This document shows positions 45,459 through 53,074 of a stretch of DNA of 64,000 nucleotides, one piece after another. The stretch lies in assembly GCA_023666275.1 (NCBI GenBank), contig JAMPCJ010000001.1:62001-126000 (forward strand). The letters are read 5' to 3'. Made by a program: the position numbers and the translations under genes. The notes under the pieces were generated by a model. That model did not search any database and had not been told where the DNA came from. It saw nothing but the letters and a program-made list of their open reading frames with translations. This stretch comes from Treponema brennaborense (lineage in GTDB: Bacteria > Spirochaetota > Spirochaetia > Treponematales > Treponemataceae). How positions within the stretch are numbered: position 1 is the first letter of the stretch; each line of letters starts with the position of its first letter.

Positions 45459-46544
45459 TCAGCCGCCGTCTGCCGTTTTCCAATGCCACACAGTGCGGGC
45501 AAGTTCGGCAGGGAACGGCTGCGCGCAGGTAAAATCGGGAAGCGGCGCGGAAGAATCATCGGCTTTTTCCTGATAAAACAAATGCGAAAATTCATAAGCA
45601 TCTATCATCTGCTTTATTTCGGAATATTCGGCGGACGCAAGCGGTCTGTTTTGAAACGATAAAAGCGCTTCATTCCGCTCCGCAAGCTCTCTGTCCGTGC
45701 ATCCTGCTTTTTTGCATTTGCCGCTGTCAAACGGAACGGGCGTATACTGCGACATCAGCGAGATACATGCATCGCTGCCGTCGCGCAGGGCGTTTTCGGC
45801 GTGAGCTTTGAGCCAGTCCAGTACAAGCCGTGTGTCGTCAAGCCGTCCGGGAAGCACAAGATGCCGCACAATTACGCCGGACAGCATTTTTTCTTCGGGA
45901 ATTTCGCGCGGGTTATGTATGCTGCCGCAGTTTGCGGAATCCCGATGCGGATTCAAGGGAACGCACTTTTTTTCGGCATGAGCAAACATCCACCTGAGCG
46001 CTTTTTTTGCTGCGGCGGGATAATCGCGGGCTTTGAACAACGTTTCCGCCATCAGCGGATTGAGGGTTTTCAAATCCGGAAGCCATATCTGAACAAGTCC
46101 GTCAAGCATTTCCAGCGTATCCGTGCTTTCGTAGGCGGACGAATTCCAGCAGACGGGAATCGCAAGCGAGCGTTTCACCGCCGATTCAAGTCCCGCCGCA
46201 ATAGCGGGCACCGCATGGCTTCCGGTTATGATATTTATATTTTCCGCACCGGCATCTTGCAGGCGCAGGCAAATATCCGCAAATTGTTTCGCGCCGACTG
46301 CCCGCCCCACACCGTTCTGCGAAATCTGATAATTCTGGCAAAACGCGCAGCGCAAATTGCATCCGCTGACAAAAACAGTGCCGGAACCGCGGGCGGCGGT
46401 TATCGGCGGTTCTTCCCCGAAATGCAGGCAGGCCGCCGCAATTCTGACTTCGTTTTTTTCGCCGCAAACAGCGCCGCGCGCTGTGGTTCTGTTTGTGCCG
46501 CATTGACGCGGACACTGCCTGCAATGCACATATAAATTTTCCAC
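45459..46544 (-). CDS. radical SAM protein, PflA-like (COG1313 type)
   Basis: A 361-residue radical-SAM protein. The 4Fe-4S motif CxxxCxxC is in GCNLRCAFCQNYQIS; the N-terminus has an extra Cys cluster (CRQCPRQCG ... GAVCGEKNEV). This fits proteins often named putative pyruvate formate-lyase activating enzyme, whose true targets are mostly unknown; no pfl gene is nearby. The start is GTG at 46544 with TATAGT ending five bases upstream and no Shine-Dalgarno. Confidence 0.82.
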   Translation of the reverse strand: MENLYVHCRQCPRQCGTNRTTARGAVCGEKNEVRIAAACLHFGEEPPITAARGSGTVFVSGCNLRCAFCQNYQISQNGVGRAVGAKQFADICLRLQDAGAENINIITGSHAVPAIAAGLESAVKRSLAIPVCWNSSAYESTDTLEMLDGLVQIWLPDLKTLNPLMAETLFKARDYPAAAKKALRWMFAHAEKKCVPLNPHRDSANCGSIHNPREIPEEKMLSGVIVRHLVLPGRLDDTRLVLDWLKAHAENALRDGSDACISLMSQYTPVPFDSGKCKKAGCTDRELAERNEALLSFQNRPLASAEYSEIKQMIDAYEFSHLFYQEKADDSSAPLPDFTCAQPFPAELARTVWHWKTADGG

Positions 46545-46600
46545 GGCTTACTATACAGCAAAAACGCGGTTTTGGAAAAGCTTGTATCTCGATGCATTAT

Positions 46601-46662
46601 GCGGATGCACAGACGAAAGCTCTTGCACGGCACTTCCGCGCCAGATTTTCGCCGCAGGCATA
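46601..46662 (+). repeat. direct repeat, left copy, bounding the CRISPR island
   Basis: 62 bp starting GCGGATGCACAGACG and ending GCCGCAGGCATA. It matches 58650-58712 in the same orientation with about five mismatches and one gap. It lies in the 368-base gap between the radical-SAM start and the small ORF at 46913; I see no gene in that gap apart from the frame-shifted extension of that ORF (to 46809). Confidence 0.75.
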
Positions 46663-46912
46663 ATTTTCCGAGCATGTTTCGAACGATTGATCGGCTGTAT
46701 TCTTTATTTATTGCTTGATAGAAATTTTGAAATATCTTTTTTACATCGATGCCTTTAACGCAAGCGCTGTTTATTTTGAAATGCGCCGCATACAAGCAAA
46801 TTTTTTATTTACACAGCCTTATCGAGCCCTATGTCAAAAAGAAGCCCGAAGTACTCTTTGTCTTTGTACATATCAAGCGCTTTCTTTTGTGTTCCAAAAG
46901 CTCTTTCACGAT

Positions 46913-47200
46913 CTATTTCCCCCCCCCTCTGTAAACTGCAACTTCTTCCATGAATCTTACGAAGCCGCTCTCATCGACTTTTTCGATACGGCGGATTCTT
47001 TTTGTGCATTTCTTTTTAGTGTCGTTTTCCAATTTTTTTAAAAGCCTTTGATGTCTCTCTTCACAACTTTCCTCATGGCGGTCGATATGATAGTTCACGC
47101 TGTCAGTAGCATCGTGTATCGCATCAATTATCAAATACGTATTCCATGTATTAGCATCGATAATCCCAAAAAGCCGCAAAATACAAAGAATAAAAAACAT
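46913..47200 (-). CDS. small membrane-anchored protein with G9 tract at its 3' end
   Basis: A 95-residue product of unknown function: N-terminal hydrophobic segment (MFFILCILRLFGIID), then a charged, helical, coiled-coil-like body (HEESCEERHQRLLKKLEND). AAGGAGAAACAG precedes the ATG. Near the 3' end a G9 run (46919-46927 on the complement) encodes the last glycines and is followed at once by a stop. In the frame reached by one extra G, or by loss of two, coding continues EIDRERAFGTQKKAL ... GLDKAV to a stop at 46809. The tract may thus switch between a short and a 36-residue-longer C-terminus. Confidence 0.6.
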   Translation of the reverse strand: MFFILCILRLFGIIDANTWNTYLIIDAIHDATDSVNYHIDRHEESCEERHQRLLKKLENDTKKKCTKRIRRIEKVDESGFVRFMEEVAVYRGGGK

Positions 47201-47450
47201 ACTGTTTCTCCTTACGTTTATACTATATACGATATATATGCGATTTGTGAATACCTGTTTTTATTCTTATCATTATCAGAAGCGAAAATCAAGGAATCTT
47301 ATGGAATAGAAAAATCAAATTCCGCAAGATACCAGCTAAATAACAAAGAGTTTTGCGGATAAAGAATCTCCGAAAATGAAATTTTTTCCAGCTCCTGCCC
47401 TGATTGATAACTGACGGCGGATTTTTGTGTCTGCAAGAACGTGCGCGAAA

Positions 47451-47574
47451 TTATCCAAAGGATAAATTGATTTACAGTAAGGATAATTTTATTTATCCTT
47501 TGGATAATGCATAGTTATCCTTTACATAAATTGATTTATCCTTACTGTATTTGGATTTATGTAAAGGATAAATC
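47451..47574. repeat. AT-rich cluster of 21-22-bp imperfect palindromes
   Basis: Five complete units start at 47460, 47481, 47502, 47524 and 47545 (21, 21, 22, 21, 21 bp), flanked by partial units. The core word is GGATAAAT/ATTTATCC, seen at least seven times in both orientations. The longest arm pair is TTATCCTTTACATAAA at 47517 and its exact complement at 47553. The 47201-47450 stretch beside it holds no gene with a start that I can support. Confidence 0.75.
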
Positions 47575-47667
47575 ACGCCAAGCTTTCTCCGCTGCGATCA
47601 GCGGGGAAATATGCCCGTGCGGGAAAAAAAATCCCTTTTTTAATCTGTCAATTTTCATCTCACTCAT
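47557..47667 (-). CDS. short ORF (36 aa) ending in the palindrome cluster
   Basis: MSEMKIDRLKKGFFFPHGHI... begins with an ATG preceded by GGAGGG and overlaps the end of the upstream 145-residue gene by eight bases. It ends in a TAA inside the palindromic repeats. Beyond the repeats the same frame reopens as a protein-like stretch (VSYQSGQELEKISFSEILY ...) to 47319. It may be a small gene broken by growth of the repeats. Function unknown. Confidence 0.35.
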   Translation of the reverse strand: MSEMKIDRLKKGFFFPHGHISPLIAAEKAWRDLSFT

Positions 47668-48097
47668 AATAAACCCTCCATTCAATTTCCTCGGAATCCT
47701 GCACATAGTCAAGCAGTTTTTCATAAAAAACGCTGCTGGTTTCCAGAAAGTCCAGTACATCATCGTATTCATCGTCTTCGTAGTCTCTTTCTTCCGCTTT
47801 CTTCCGGCATGGTGTCCCGCTTCCTCGGTTATACGGCTCTGTCAAAAACGAACTTTTATCAGGTATGACAAAATCGCAATACCCTCCCGAAGTTTTTTCA
47901 AGCAGTATTTTTCTCATCGCTCCCGTGCCATCTGCCGACCACCGTTTAACTTCAAGTACCGTATCTCCGTTCTCTTTTCGGCAGACTTCCGCATCAAATG
48001 ACACATCGCATTCTCCTTGGAATACCGCGCGGTATTTTTTCAAGTATATGCAGTATTCCACAAATCCACAATAATGTTCCGCTTTAAGTCTTATCAT
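47660..48097 (-). CDS. hypothetical protein next to the CRISPR array
   Basis: A 145-residue soluble protein with no recognised domain. It has several Cys and aromatic residues in the N-terminal half (HYCGFVEYCIYLKKYR) and a very acidic patch near residue 105 (ERDYEDDEYDDVLDF). CAGGAG precedes the ATG, which lies 21 bases from the last CRISPR repeat, on the strand of the cas genes. A link to CRISPR function is only positional. Confidence 0.6.
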   Translation of the reverse strand: MIRLKAEHYCGFVEYCIYLKKYRAVFQGECDVSFDAEVCRKENGDTVLEVKRWSADGTGAMRKILLEKTSGGYCDFVIPDKSSFLTEPYNRGSGTPCRKKAEERDYEDDEYDDVLDFLETSSVFYEKLLDYVQDSEEIEWRVYYE

Positions 48098-48118
48098 TTT
48101 TTACTCCTGTAATTAAAA

Positions 48119-48378
48119 GTTTTAATCCCTTAAGTCAGGTCTGTGTTTTTAATCTTCAAGAATATAATTTTTGTGAAAAATCTGAAAGCTGAGTTTTAAT
48201 CCCTTAAGTCAGGTCTGTGTTTTTAATGCGCGTGATAACGGGGAATTGTCCGGCGGGGCGTTGTTTGGTTTTAATCCCTTAAGTCAGGTCTGTGTTTTTA
48301 ATGTTTCCGGCGGTATTGCAAAAGAAATTATCGTTACGGAATAGTTTTAATCCCTTAAGTCAGGTCTGTGTTTTTAAT
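48119..48378 (-). CRISPR. CRISPR array, four 35-bp repeats and three spacers
   Basis: Four identical 35-bp repeats at 48119-48153, 48193-48227, 48268-48302 and 48344-48378; spacers of 39, 40 and 41 bp. On the plus strand the repeat starts GTTTTAATCCC and ends GTTTTTAAT. Read on the minus strand it ends GGGATTAAAAC, giving an AUUAAAAC 5' handle of the AUUGAAAC kind used by types I and III, so transcription is most likely on the minus strand, as for cas. With the leader at 48379-48629, the newest spacer would be the one nearest 48343. No spacer match was noticed within the window. Confidence 0.97.
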
Positions 48379-48629
48379 CCTACCGTTTATAATATACGAT
48401 ATTGCAGCAATTTACAATAGAGTTTTCGCAAAACGGAACCGTTATTATCATAATTTTTCTCTTTTTTGATAAAAAAACAATGTTTTTGTTTTTTTTATTC
48501 ATTTTAATCTCTTATAACACAAATAATTATATAAAATTCGCAGACATCGTGCACACAGCGCGGATTTTTCAAAAAACGAACCTCTGCGATTTACTGTCAA
48601 AGACAAAACCGGCGCCGTAAAATATTTTA
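48379..48629 (-). promoter_or_regulatory. AT-rich CRISPR leader
   Basis: About 250 bases between the last cas2 stop and the first repeat, very AT-rich and without a credible gene. Close to the repeat the complement has TATATTATAAAC, a -10-like sequence placed to start transcription near the first repeat. Role inferred from position. Confidence 0.6.
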
Positions 48630-48926
48630 TCACAAAATAACAAAATCTTCATCCGCAATTGTATCTGCCGATTCTGTTTTTTTGCCGAAAATCTGCCGTT
48701 TCTGAAAATCACGTTCGCAAATTTCAAAAAACAAAATAAAATCTTTTTCAATATCCATCAATTTTTCAAGCCGCAACCTAAGATGTCCGATTGTTTCATC
48801 ACTTGCAGTAGTTTCAAATACGGATTTCTGCACCCGCCGCCCATAGCTTTCCACGCATTTCGAAATTTTCGCAAGCCGCTTTACATCACGGATATCATAA
48901 ACAATGAGCCAATGTTTTTCTGCCAT
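48630..48926 (-). CDS. cas2: CRISPR adaptation protein Cas2 (second copy)
   Basis: A 98-residue Cas2: the ferredoxin-like start WLIVYDIRDVKRLAKISKCVESYGRRVQ with the metal-binding Asp in VYDI, then FETTASDETIGHLRLRLEKL. It clearly differs from the Cas2 encoded immediately upstream. GAGGA precedes the ATG. It is the last cas gene before the array. Cas2 dimers bridge Cas1 dimers during spacer integration. Confidence 0.9.
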   Translation of the reverse strand: MAEKHWLIVYDIRDVKRLAKISKCVESYGRRVQKSVFETTASDETIGHLRLRLEKLMDIEKDFILFFEICERDFQKRQIFGKKTESADTIADEDFVIL

Positions 48927-48936
48927 TTACGCGTCC

Positions 48937-49212
48937 TCATAAAATTTCAAAGGTTTTAGGAATAAAAATATCTCCGTTTCCCAGCGCCATGCTTTTTGAA
49001 GCGCAGTCCTGACATAGCGGATAAATTCTCAGGCTGTCCTCTTTTTTGTTAATAACTTCCAGCAATGCGGATTTTATTTCCTCAAGCTGCATCTTCTCCA
49101 TCTCGCACTCAAAAAACGAAAACTGAATGCGGATTCCGAAGTTTTCCAATATTTTCGCAGCTTTATTGAGACGTTTTGGATTTGAAATATCGTAGCTTAT
49201 AAAATAAATCAT
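48937..49212 (-). CDS. cas2: CRISPR adaptation protein Cas2 (first copy)
   Basis: A 91-residue Cas2: FISYDISNPKRLNKAAKILENFGIRIQFSFFECEM with the conserved Asp. It starts in the ATGA overlap with the cas1 stop, so it is coupled to cas1. The C-terminal half carries a Cys pair (CQDCASK). A second, divergent cas2 follows ten bases later. Confidence 0.92.
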   Translation of the reverse strand: MIYFISYDISNPKRLNKAAKILENFGIRIQFSFFECEMEKMQLEEIKSALLEVINKKEDSLRIYPLCQDCASKSMALGNGDIFIPKTFEIL

Positions 49213-50318
49213 TTGAAATAATACGATTTGTATTCGGTTTCTTCATTATTGATTACGCGTTTATAGCATAGAACTTGCTGATAGATAATTTTTGCATACG
49301 AAATTTTTTGTAAAGCCGGCGCGTATAAAATTACCGAATTCATCTTTGCTTCAAACGCCGTTATCACTTTTTTGAGTCCGGTATTTGTAAGAAGAATTCC
49401 ACAGCAGCCGGAATAATTTTCTTCATCGTTCTGACTTTCGGAAAACAAATCCGCATCGCCCTTTCCCTGTTCCGAATCAAGCGGAAAATCATCGCTTTCT
49501 GCCGAGAATTCTTTTTTTTCAAAATCGTTCGGCTTCAAAATTCCCAAATTAAACATGGAACAGCAAACCGAATCGCAAATTGGCGAACGGAATTCTTCCA
49601 TCAAATCAAAAACCAAAGCGGATTTTCCGTAATTCACCGCGTGAAGATTTCCGCAGCAGCAGTCAAGCCCCTGTGCTTCTATCGCGCTTTCCACGCGGTA
49701 CATCAAAAGCGTATACAAAAAACTCAAGACGGCATTTACATTCGTCCGCGGCGGATTTTTGCTCCGAGTTTTGAATTCCGCCCATTCATCCTGAAGATTG
49801 AATTTGAATACTTCAAAATATTTTCTCGCCGCAATTCCTTCATATCCGCGCAGCTTGTCAATATCATCGGCTTTTTCGGCATTGGAAAGCGTATTCTTTA
49901 CCGCAGCTATCGCATCTTCGACCGCCGTATTTTCTCCGGAATTTTTGCGCTTGATTCTCTGCATAAAACTGATTTCATTGCGGATTTTTCCCAGCACAAT
50001 GCTTCTTGCAATTGCAAGAGATTTCTGCGGATTGTCTAAAATCCGAAACTGCTTTTGCCGCAAAAAAATATTTTTTCCGTCGCCGAAAGTAAGTTTGCCG
50101 TTAAAACGTCCGTTTGCGGAAAGAAATGTTGTTCCGATTTTATATTTCGTAAGAAGACGCAAGGCATCAGCGCTAATCGAAACTTTTCCGATAAGAACCA
50201 AATGCTCGGTTTTAAACGGAAAAAGAACCGTATCTGTTCCGTCCGGCCGAGAAAAAATAATTGTTTCGTTTTTTTTCGAAAGCTTTCCGTAATCCGACAA
50301 AATATAAATTTCCGCCAT
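49209..50318 (-). CDS. cas1: CRISPR integrase Cas1
   Basis: Inserts new spacers at the leader end. The catalytic triad is visible: E160 in RGYEGIAARKYF, H226 in CCGNLHAVNYGK and E241/E242 in FDLMEEFRSP. 369 residues, longer than most Cas1. An acidic insert at about 264-302 (FPLDSEQGKGDADLFSE) lies in the C-terminal helical domain, just after the active site. Integrity of adaptation genes contrasts with the broken interference genes. Confidence 0.95.
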   Translation of the reverse strand: MAEIYILSDYGKLSKKNETIIFSRPDGTDTVLFPFKTEHLVLIGKVSISADALRLLTKYKIGTTFLSANGRFNGKLTFGDGKNIFLRQKQFRILDNPQKSLAIARSIVLGKIRNEISFMQRIKRKNSGENTAVEDAIAAVKNTLSNAEKADDIDKLRGYEGIAARKYFEVFKFNLQDEWAEFKTRSKNPPRTNVNAVLSFLYTLLMYRVESAIEAQGLDCCCGNLHAVNYGKSALVFDLMEEFRSPICDSVCCSMFNLGILKPNDFEKKEFSAESDDFPLDSEQGKGDADLFSESQNDEENYSGCCGILLTNTGLKKVITAFEAKMNSVILYAPALQKISYAKIIYQQVLCYKRVINNEETEYKSYYFK

Positions 50319-50336
50319 TTTGTCTCCGATAAAATG

Positions 50337-50726
50337 TCAGGTAAAATATTTATATGACTTAAAACATTCATGTTCGAAAATGTATTCACGGTAAACGGTT
50401 TCTCCGCTGCGCCTTTCTTTTGCGATACGGCGGGAAGTTGCGTAAAGCGGAATAAGACCTGCTTTCAAAGCATAATCCGCAAGCGTAAAAGTCGCCCCGA
50501 ATTCCCCTTGAATTATAAAAAGATCGCCCGTGACTGCATTGTTTTTAAGCCATAAAACAACAGATTCGATTATCTCATTATTTGGTTTTTCCGGAGGAAT
50601 TTGCGACCAGAGTTTTGCAAGATTTTCATCGGGATAAATAATTTGCGCGGAATTGAATTTTTTTTCAAGCTCGTCAATCTGATTTTGAGTAAGCGTATGA
50701 TTTAAAAGACAAAATGTTTTCGGCAT
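50337..50726 (-). CDS. csx20: Csx20-like CRISPR protein, predicted ring nuclease
   Basis: A 129-residue protein resembling Csx20: LLNHTLTQNQIDELEK, IYPDENLAKLWSQIPPE, a Gly/Phe core GDLFIIQGEFGATFTLADYAL and GLIPLYATSRR, ending HECFKSYKYF. Csx20 is a CARF-related family found in type III loci and predicted to degrade cyclic oligoadenylate. It sits between card1 and cas1, so an off-switch for Card1 activation is the natural reading. The assignment is by recalled motif, not alignment. Confidence 0.72.
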   Translation of the reverse strand: MPKTFCLLNHTLTQNQIDELEKKFNSAQIIYPDENLAKLWSQIPPEKPNNEIIESVVLWLKNNAVTGDLFIIQGEFGATFTLADYALKAGLIPLYATSRRIAKERRSGETVYREYIFEHECFKSYKYFT

Positions 50727-50745
50727 AATGATTTTTCCGCAAAAA

Positions 50746-51873
50746 TTAAATTTCTCTTCCGTCTTTTATATCGATTCCGAATTCTTTTGCACGATTCAAA
50801 GGCGTTTCTGTATCGATAATGCTTTTTGTATACAGATGCTGCTTTACGGACAACCCGAATTTCGATTTGATTATTGCCTGCAATTTATATAAAGCATCAT
50901 TCAAAACTTTATTTCCCTCTTTGCCGCCGGCGTCAACAAAACTTTTGCATTCAATTACATGAAGTTTGTTGTCTTTATCCAAATAAATTACATCAAGTTC
51001 GTTTTTATCGTTTCCTTTCTGAATTGCAACATTTAAGGCAGCATTTTTTTTATCCACATTTTGATATTCATTGCATATTTTTTGATAAACATATTCTTCA
51101 AACCAGCCGCCGGTAATATATCGAATATGTTTTTCTTTTATTTCGGCAGCATTAAAACCGAATTCCTGTAAAAGCTTTATCATATTCTCTTTAGTCGCTT
51201 GCGGATGACCGATAGCGGAAAATTTCGATTCGTCGATTTGCGTAAAATCAAGGAACTCCTTGTTTTTACAACGATTCTTAAAATAAGCGTTGTTTTGAAG
51301 TGCGTTCATCGCTGCTATGCTTTCACGATTTTTTTTGATATATAAATCATAGACAGATTTATTGAAATCCCGGTCTTTTATGCATTCGTTTGAAAACTTA
51401 TAAGAAATTCCGTGAGCATCTAAGTATTCTTGCAAAGAAAGAAGTTCAACCATATCGTATTTTTCATAATCGGGATAAAGCTTCTGAAGTTCTTTTCCTA
51501 TCGGCTGGTAATAAATTTCCGCATTCTGCCTGCGTTTGAAAAAATCGAAAACAGCCAATGACATCAGCTTTGTTCCGCCGGTAATATTTACAATTTCACT
51601 TTTATATTTATTTTTTTCAAAATGTTCGGCAAGAATTCTATTGGTTTTCTCCATATCGTTCCCGTCAGTCTGGATTACTTCCCACTCAACAAAAGAATCA
51701 AGACATGCTAATGCTTTTTTTATATGCGCTGATTTATCCTTTTGTTCCATTTCTTTTGTCGAAATAAGAAGAATCTTTATGGATTTTTTATTCCGATTAA
51801 AATACCATTTTATAAATTGAACATTCGGAATTGTTTGTTCACTTACCAAATTTACAAGAATTATGTCTTTCAT
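50746..51873 (-). CDS. card1: Card1/Can2-type CARF nuclease
   Basis: Cyclic-oligoadenylate-activated nuclease of type III CRISPR. N-terminal CARF domain (LVNLVSEQTIPNVQFIKWYF; NITGGTKLMSLAVFDFF) and C-terminal PD-(D/E)XK nuclease with D294 in ELDVIYLD and E308-C-K310 in VIECKSF. From memory S11, E308 and K310 coincide with the cA4-contact and catalytic residues reported for T. succinifaciens Card1, and the length (375) matches. The start at 51873 is chosen for GGAGAAG; the longer frame adds residues with no support. It appears to be the only ancillary effector; no Csm6 is present. Confidence 0.9.
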   Translation of the reverse strand: MKDIILVNLVSEQTIPNVQFIKWYFNRNKKSIKILLISTKEMEQKDKSAHIKKALACLDSFVEWEVIQTDGNDMEKTNRILAEHFEKNKYKSEIVNITGGTKLMSLAVFDFFKRRQNAEIYYQPIGKELQKLYPDYEKYDMVELLSLQEYLDAHGISYKFSNECIKDRDFNKSVYDLYIKKNRESIAAMNALQNNAYFKNRCKNKEFLDFTQIDESKFSAIGHPQATKENMIKLLQEFGFNAAEIKEKHIRYITGGWFEEYVYQKICNEYQNVDKKNAALNVAIQKGNDKNELDVIYLDKDNKLHVIECKSFVDAGGKEGNKVLNDALYKLQAIIKSKFGLSVKQHLYTKSIIDTETPLNRAKEFGIDIKDGREI

Positions 51874-51886
51874 TTTCTTCTCCGAA

Positions 51887-53074
51887 TTATTCCGCTTCCA
51901 CCGTGCATTTGCACCAGCCCATGGGAATATACTGCCCATCATCATTCAAAACCGAGCGGGTTTTTCCGTAAGGAGTTTTCGGATTTCTGAAATCATTGCC
52001 GAAAGTAACAAATTCGACTTGCGACCAGCGTCCGAGACGGATTATGAATTGATTGCCAGTATCGGCATCAGGAACGATAATTTTATCTATTATTTTTTTC
52101 AAAGAATCGATTTTCTCGACATGTTCAACGGCATTTCGATAAAACGTTTTATATTCTTCGTCAAACTGCTTTTTAAAAAAGAAATTGCATGAATCAATAA
52201 TGTCCCGAATATTTATTTTCTTGTTGATATGAAATTTTTCTCCGAAATCCGCATTCTGCAAATCCGTATTTATCCGCAGTGAAAATTCTGCGGAATATTT
52301 GCCTCCCAAAAGACTACAGGGAATTGCTTCGGCAATAATCTGCATGCCTGTTTCCGTAAGTTCCTTTGTTAACCTATCAATTTTTATATTTTTAATACAG
52401 CCGACAATTTGAGCTTTTGAAGAAAATTTACAGTCGGTAAATTCCAAACATCTGAACGGATCTTTTTGCGCATAATTGCCTTCCTGTGTTTTATCTATGT
52501 GCAAAGCCATATTTTGAATTGTTTTTTCATACGTGCCTTTCTTTTTGAAATCGTTCTGTTTTTCTTTTTCAGCCCGATTTTTAAGAGCATCGTAATGATC
52601 ATCATCCATTTCATGAAGAAGAATATTATTCAATACAGCGGTGCGAACAGCTCCCTTTACGGAAGAGCCCGGAATATACGGCATATTTCCATTATGCAGC
52701 ATCTGATCAACTTCCCGTGCATTCGAAAACAAACCATCGCTGCTTTTATCTGAAAAAAGCCTTTCGAATTCTTTTGTTACCGCTGCATCATAATCAATCG
52801 CTTTCCCGTTATCTATCCAAAAATGCTCCCGAAAAAAACGGCACATACGGTCTACATTGTTTTGATCAGAAACTTCCTGTAATTTTTGCTTCAGAGATTT
52901 ATCTTCGGAGTCCAAAACAGCGCGTATTATTTTATCCGAATTAAATTTAACATACTTTTTAGAGCCGGAGTTATTAGGAGCTGCAAGCGTATAATCAAGC
53001 GGCAGGAGTTTTTCTCCCGTTCCGATATGCACGGCTGTCAACGGCTCGATTTTTATTTTATGTATTTCTTTCAT
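51887..53074 (-). CDS. csm5: type III-A RAMP protein Csm5
   Basis: Caps the 3' end of the Csm complex and helps crRNA maturation. RAMP features: IKIEPLTAVHIGTGEKL at the N-terminus and the Gly-rich YIPGSSVKGAVRTAVLNNIL. 395 residues. The ATG overlaps the csm4 stop by four bases. The reading frame is intact. C-terminal PMGWCKCTVE is typical of Csm5. Confidence 0.92.
   Translation of the reverse strand: MKEIHKIKIEPLTAVHIGTGEKLLPLDYTLAAPNNSGSKKYVKFNSDKIIRAVLDSEDKSLKQKLQEVSDQNNVDRMCRFFREHFWIDNGKAIDYDAAVTKEFERLFSDKSSDGLFSNAREVDQMLHNGNMPYIPGSSVKGAVRTAVLNNILLHEMDDDHYDALKNRAEKEKQNDFKKKGTYEKTIQNMALHIDKTQEGNYAQKDPFRCLEFTDCKFSSKAQIVGCIKNIKIDRLTKELTETGMQIIAEAIPCSLLGGKYSAEFSLRINTDLQNADFGEKFHINKKINIRDIIDSCNFFFKKQFDEEYKTFYRNAVEHVEKIDSLKKIIDKIIVPDADTGNQFIIRLGRWSQVEFVTFGNDFRNPKTPYGKTRSVLNDDGQYIPMGWCKCTVEAE

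Noticed and set aside
48119-48378. CRISPR array transcribed on the plus strand
   Set aside because: The plus-strand repeat ends in TTTTTAAT, whereas the minus-strand end ATTAAAAC is a canonical handle, and the leader-like region and cas genes agree with minus.
49209-50318. Cas1 with an attached reverse transcriptase or other fusion
   Set aside because: The extra length is an acidic low-complexity insert near residues 264-302, not a domain.
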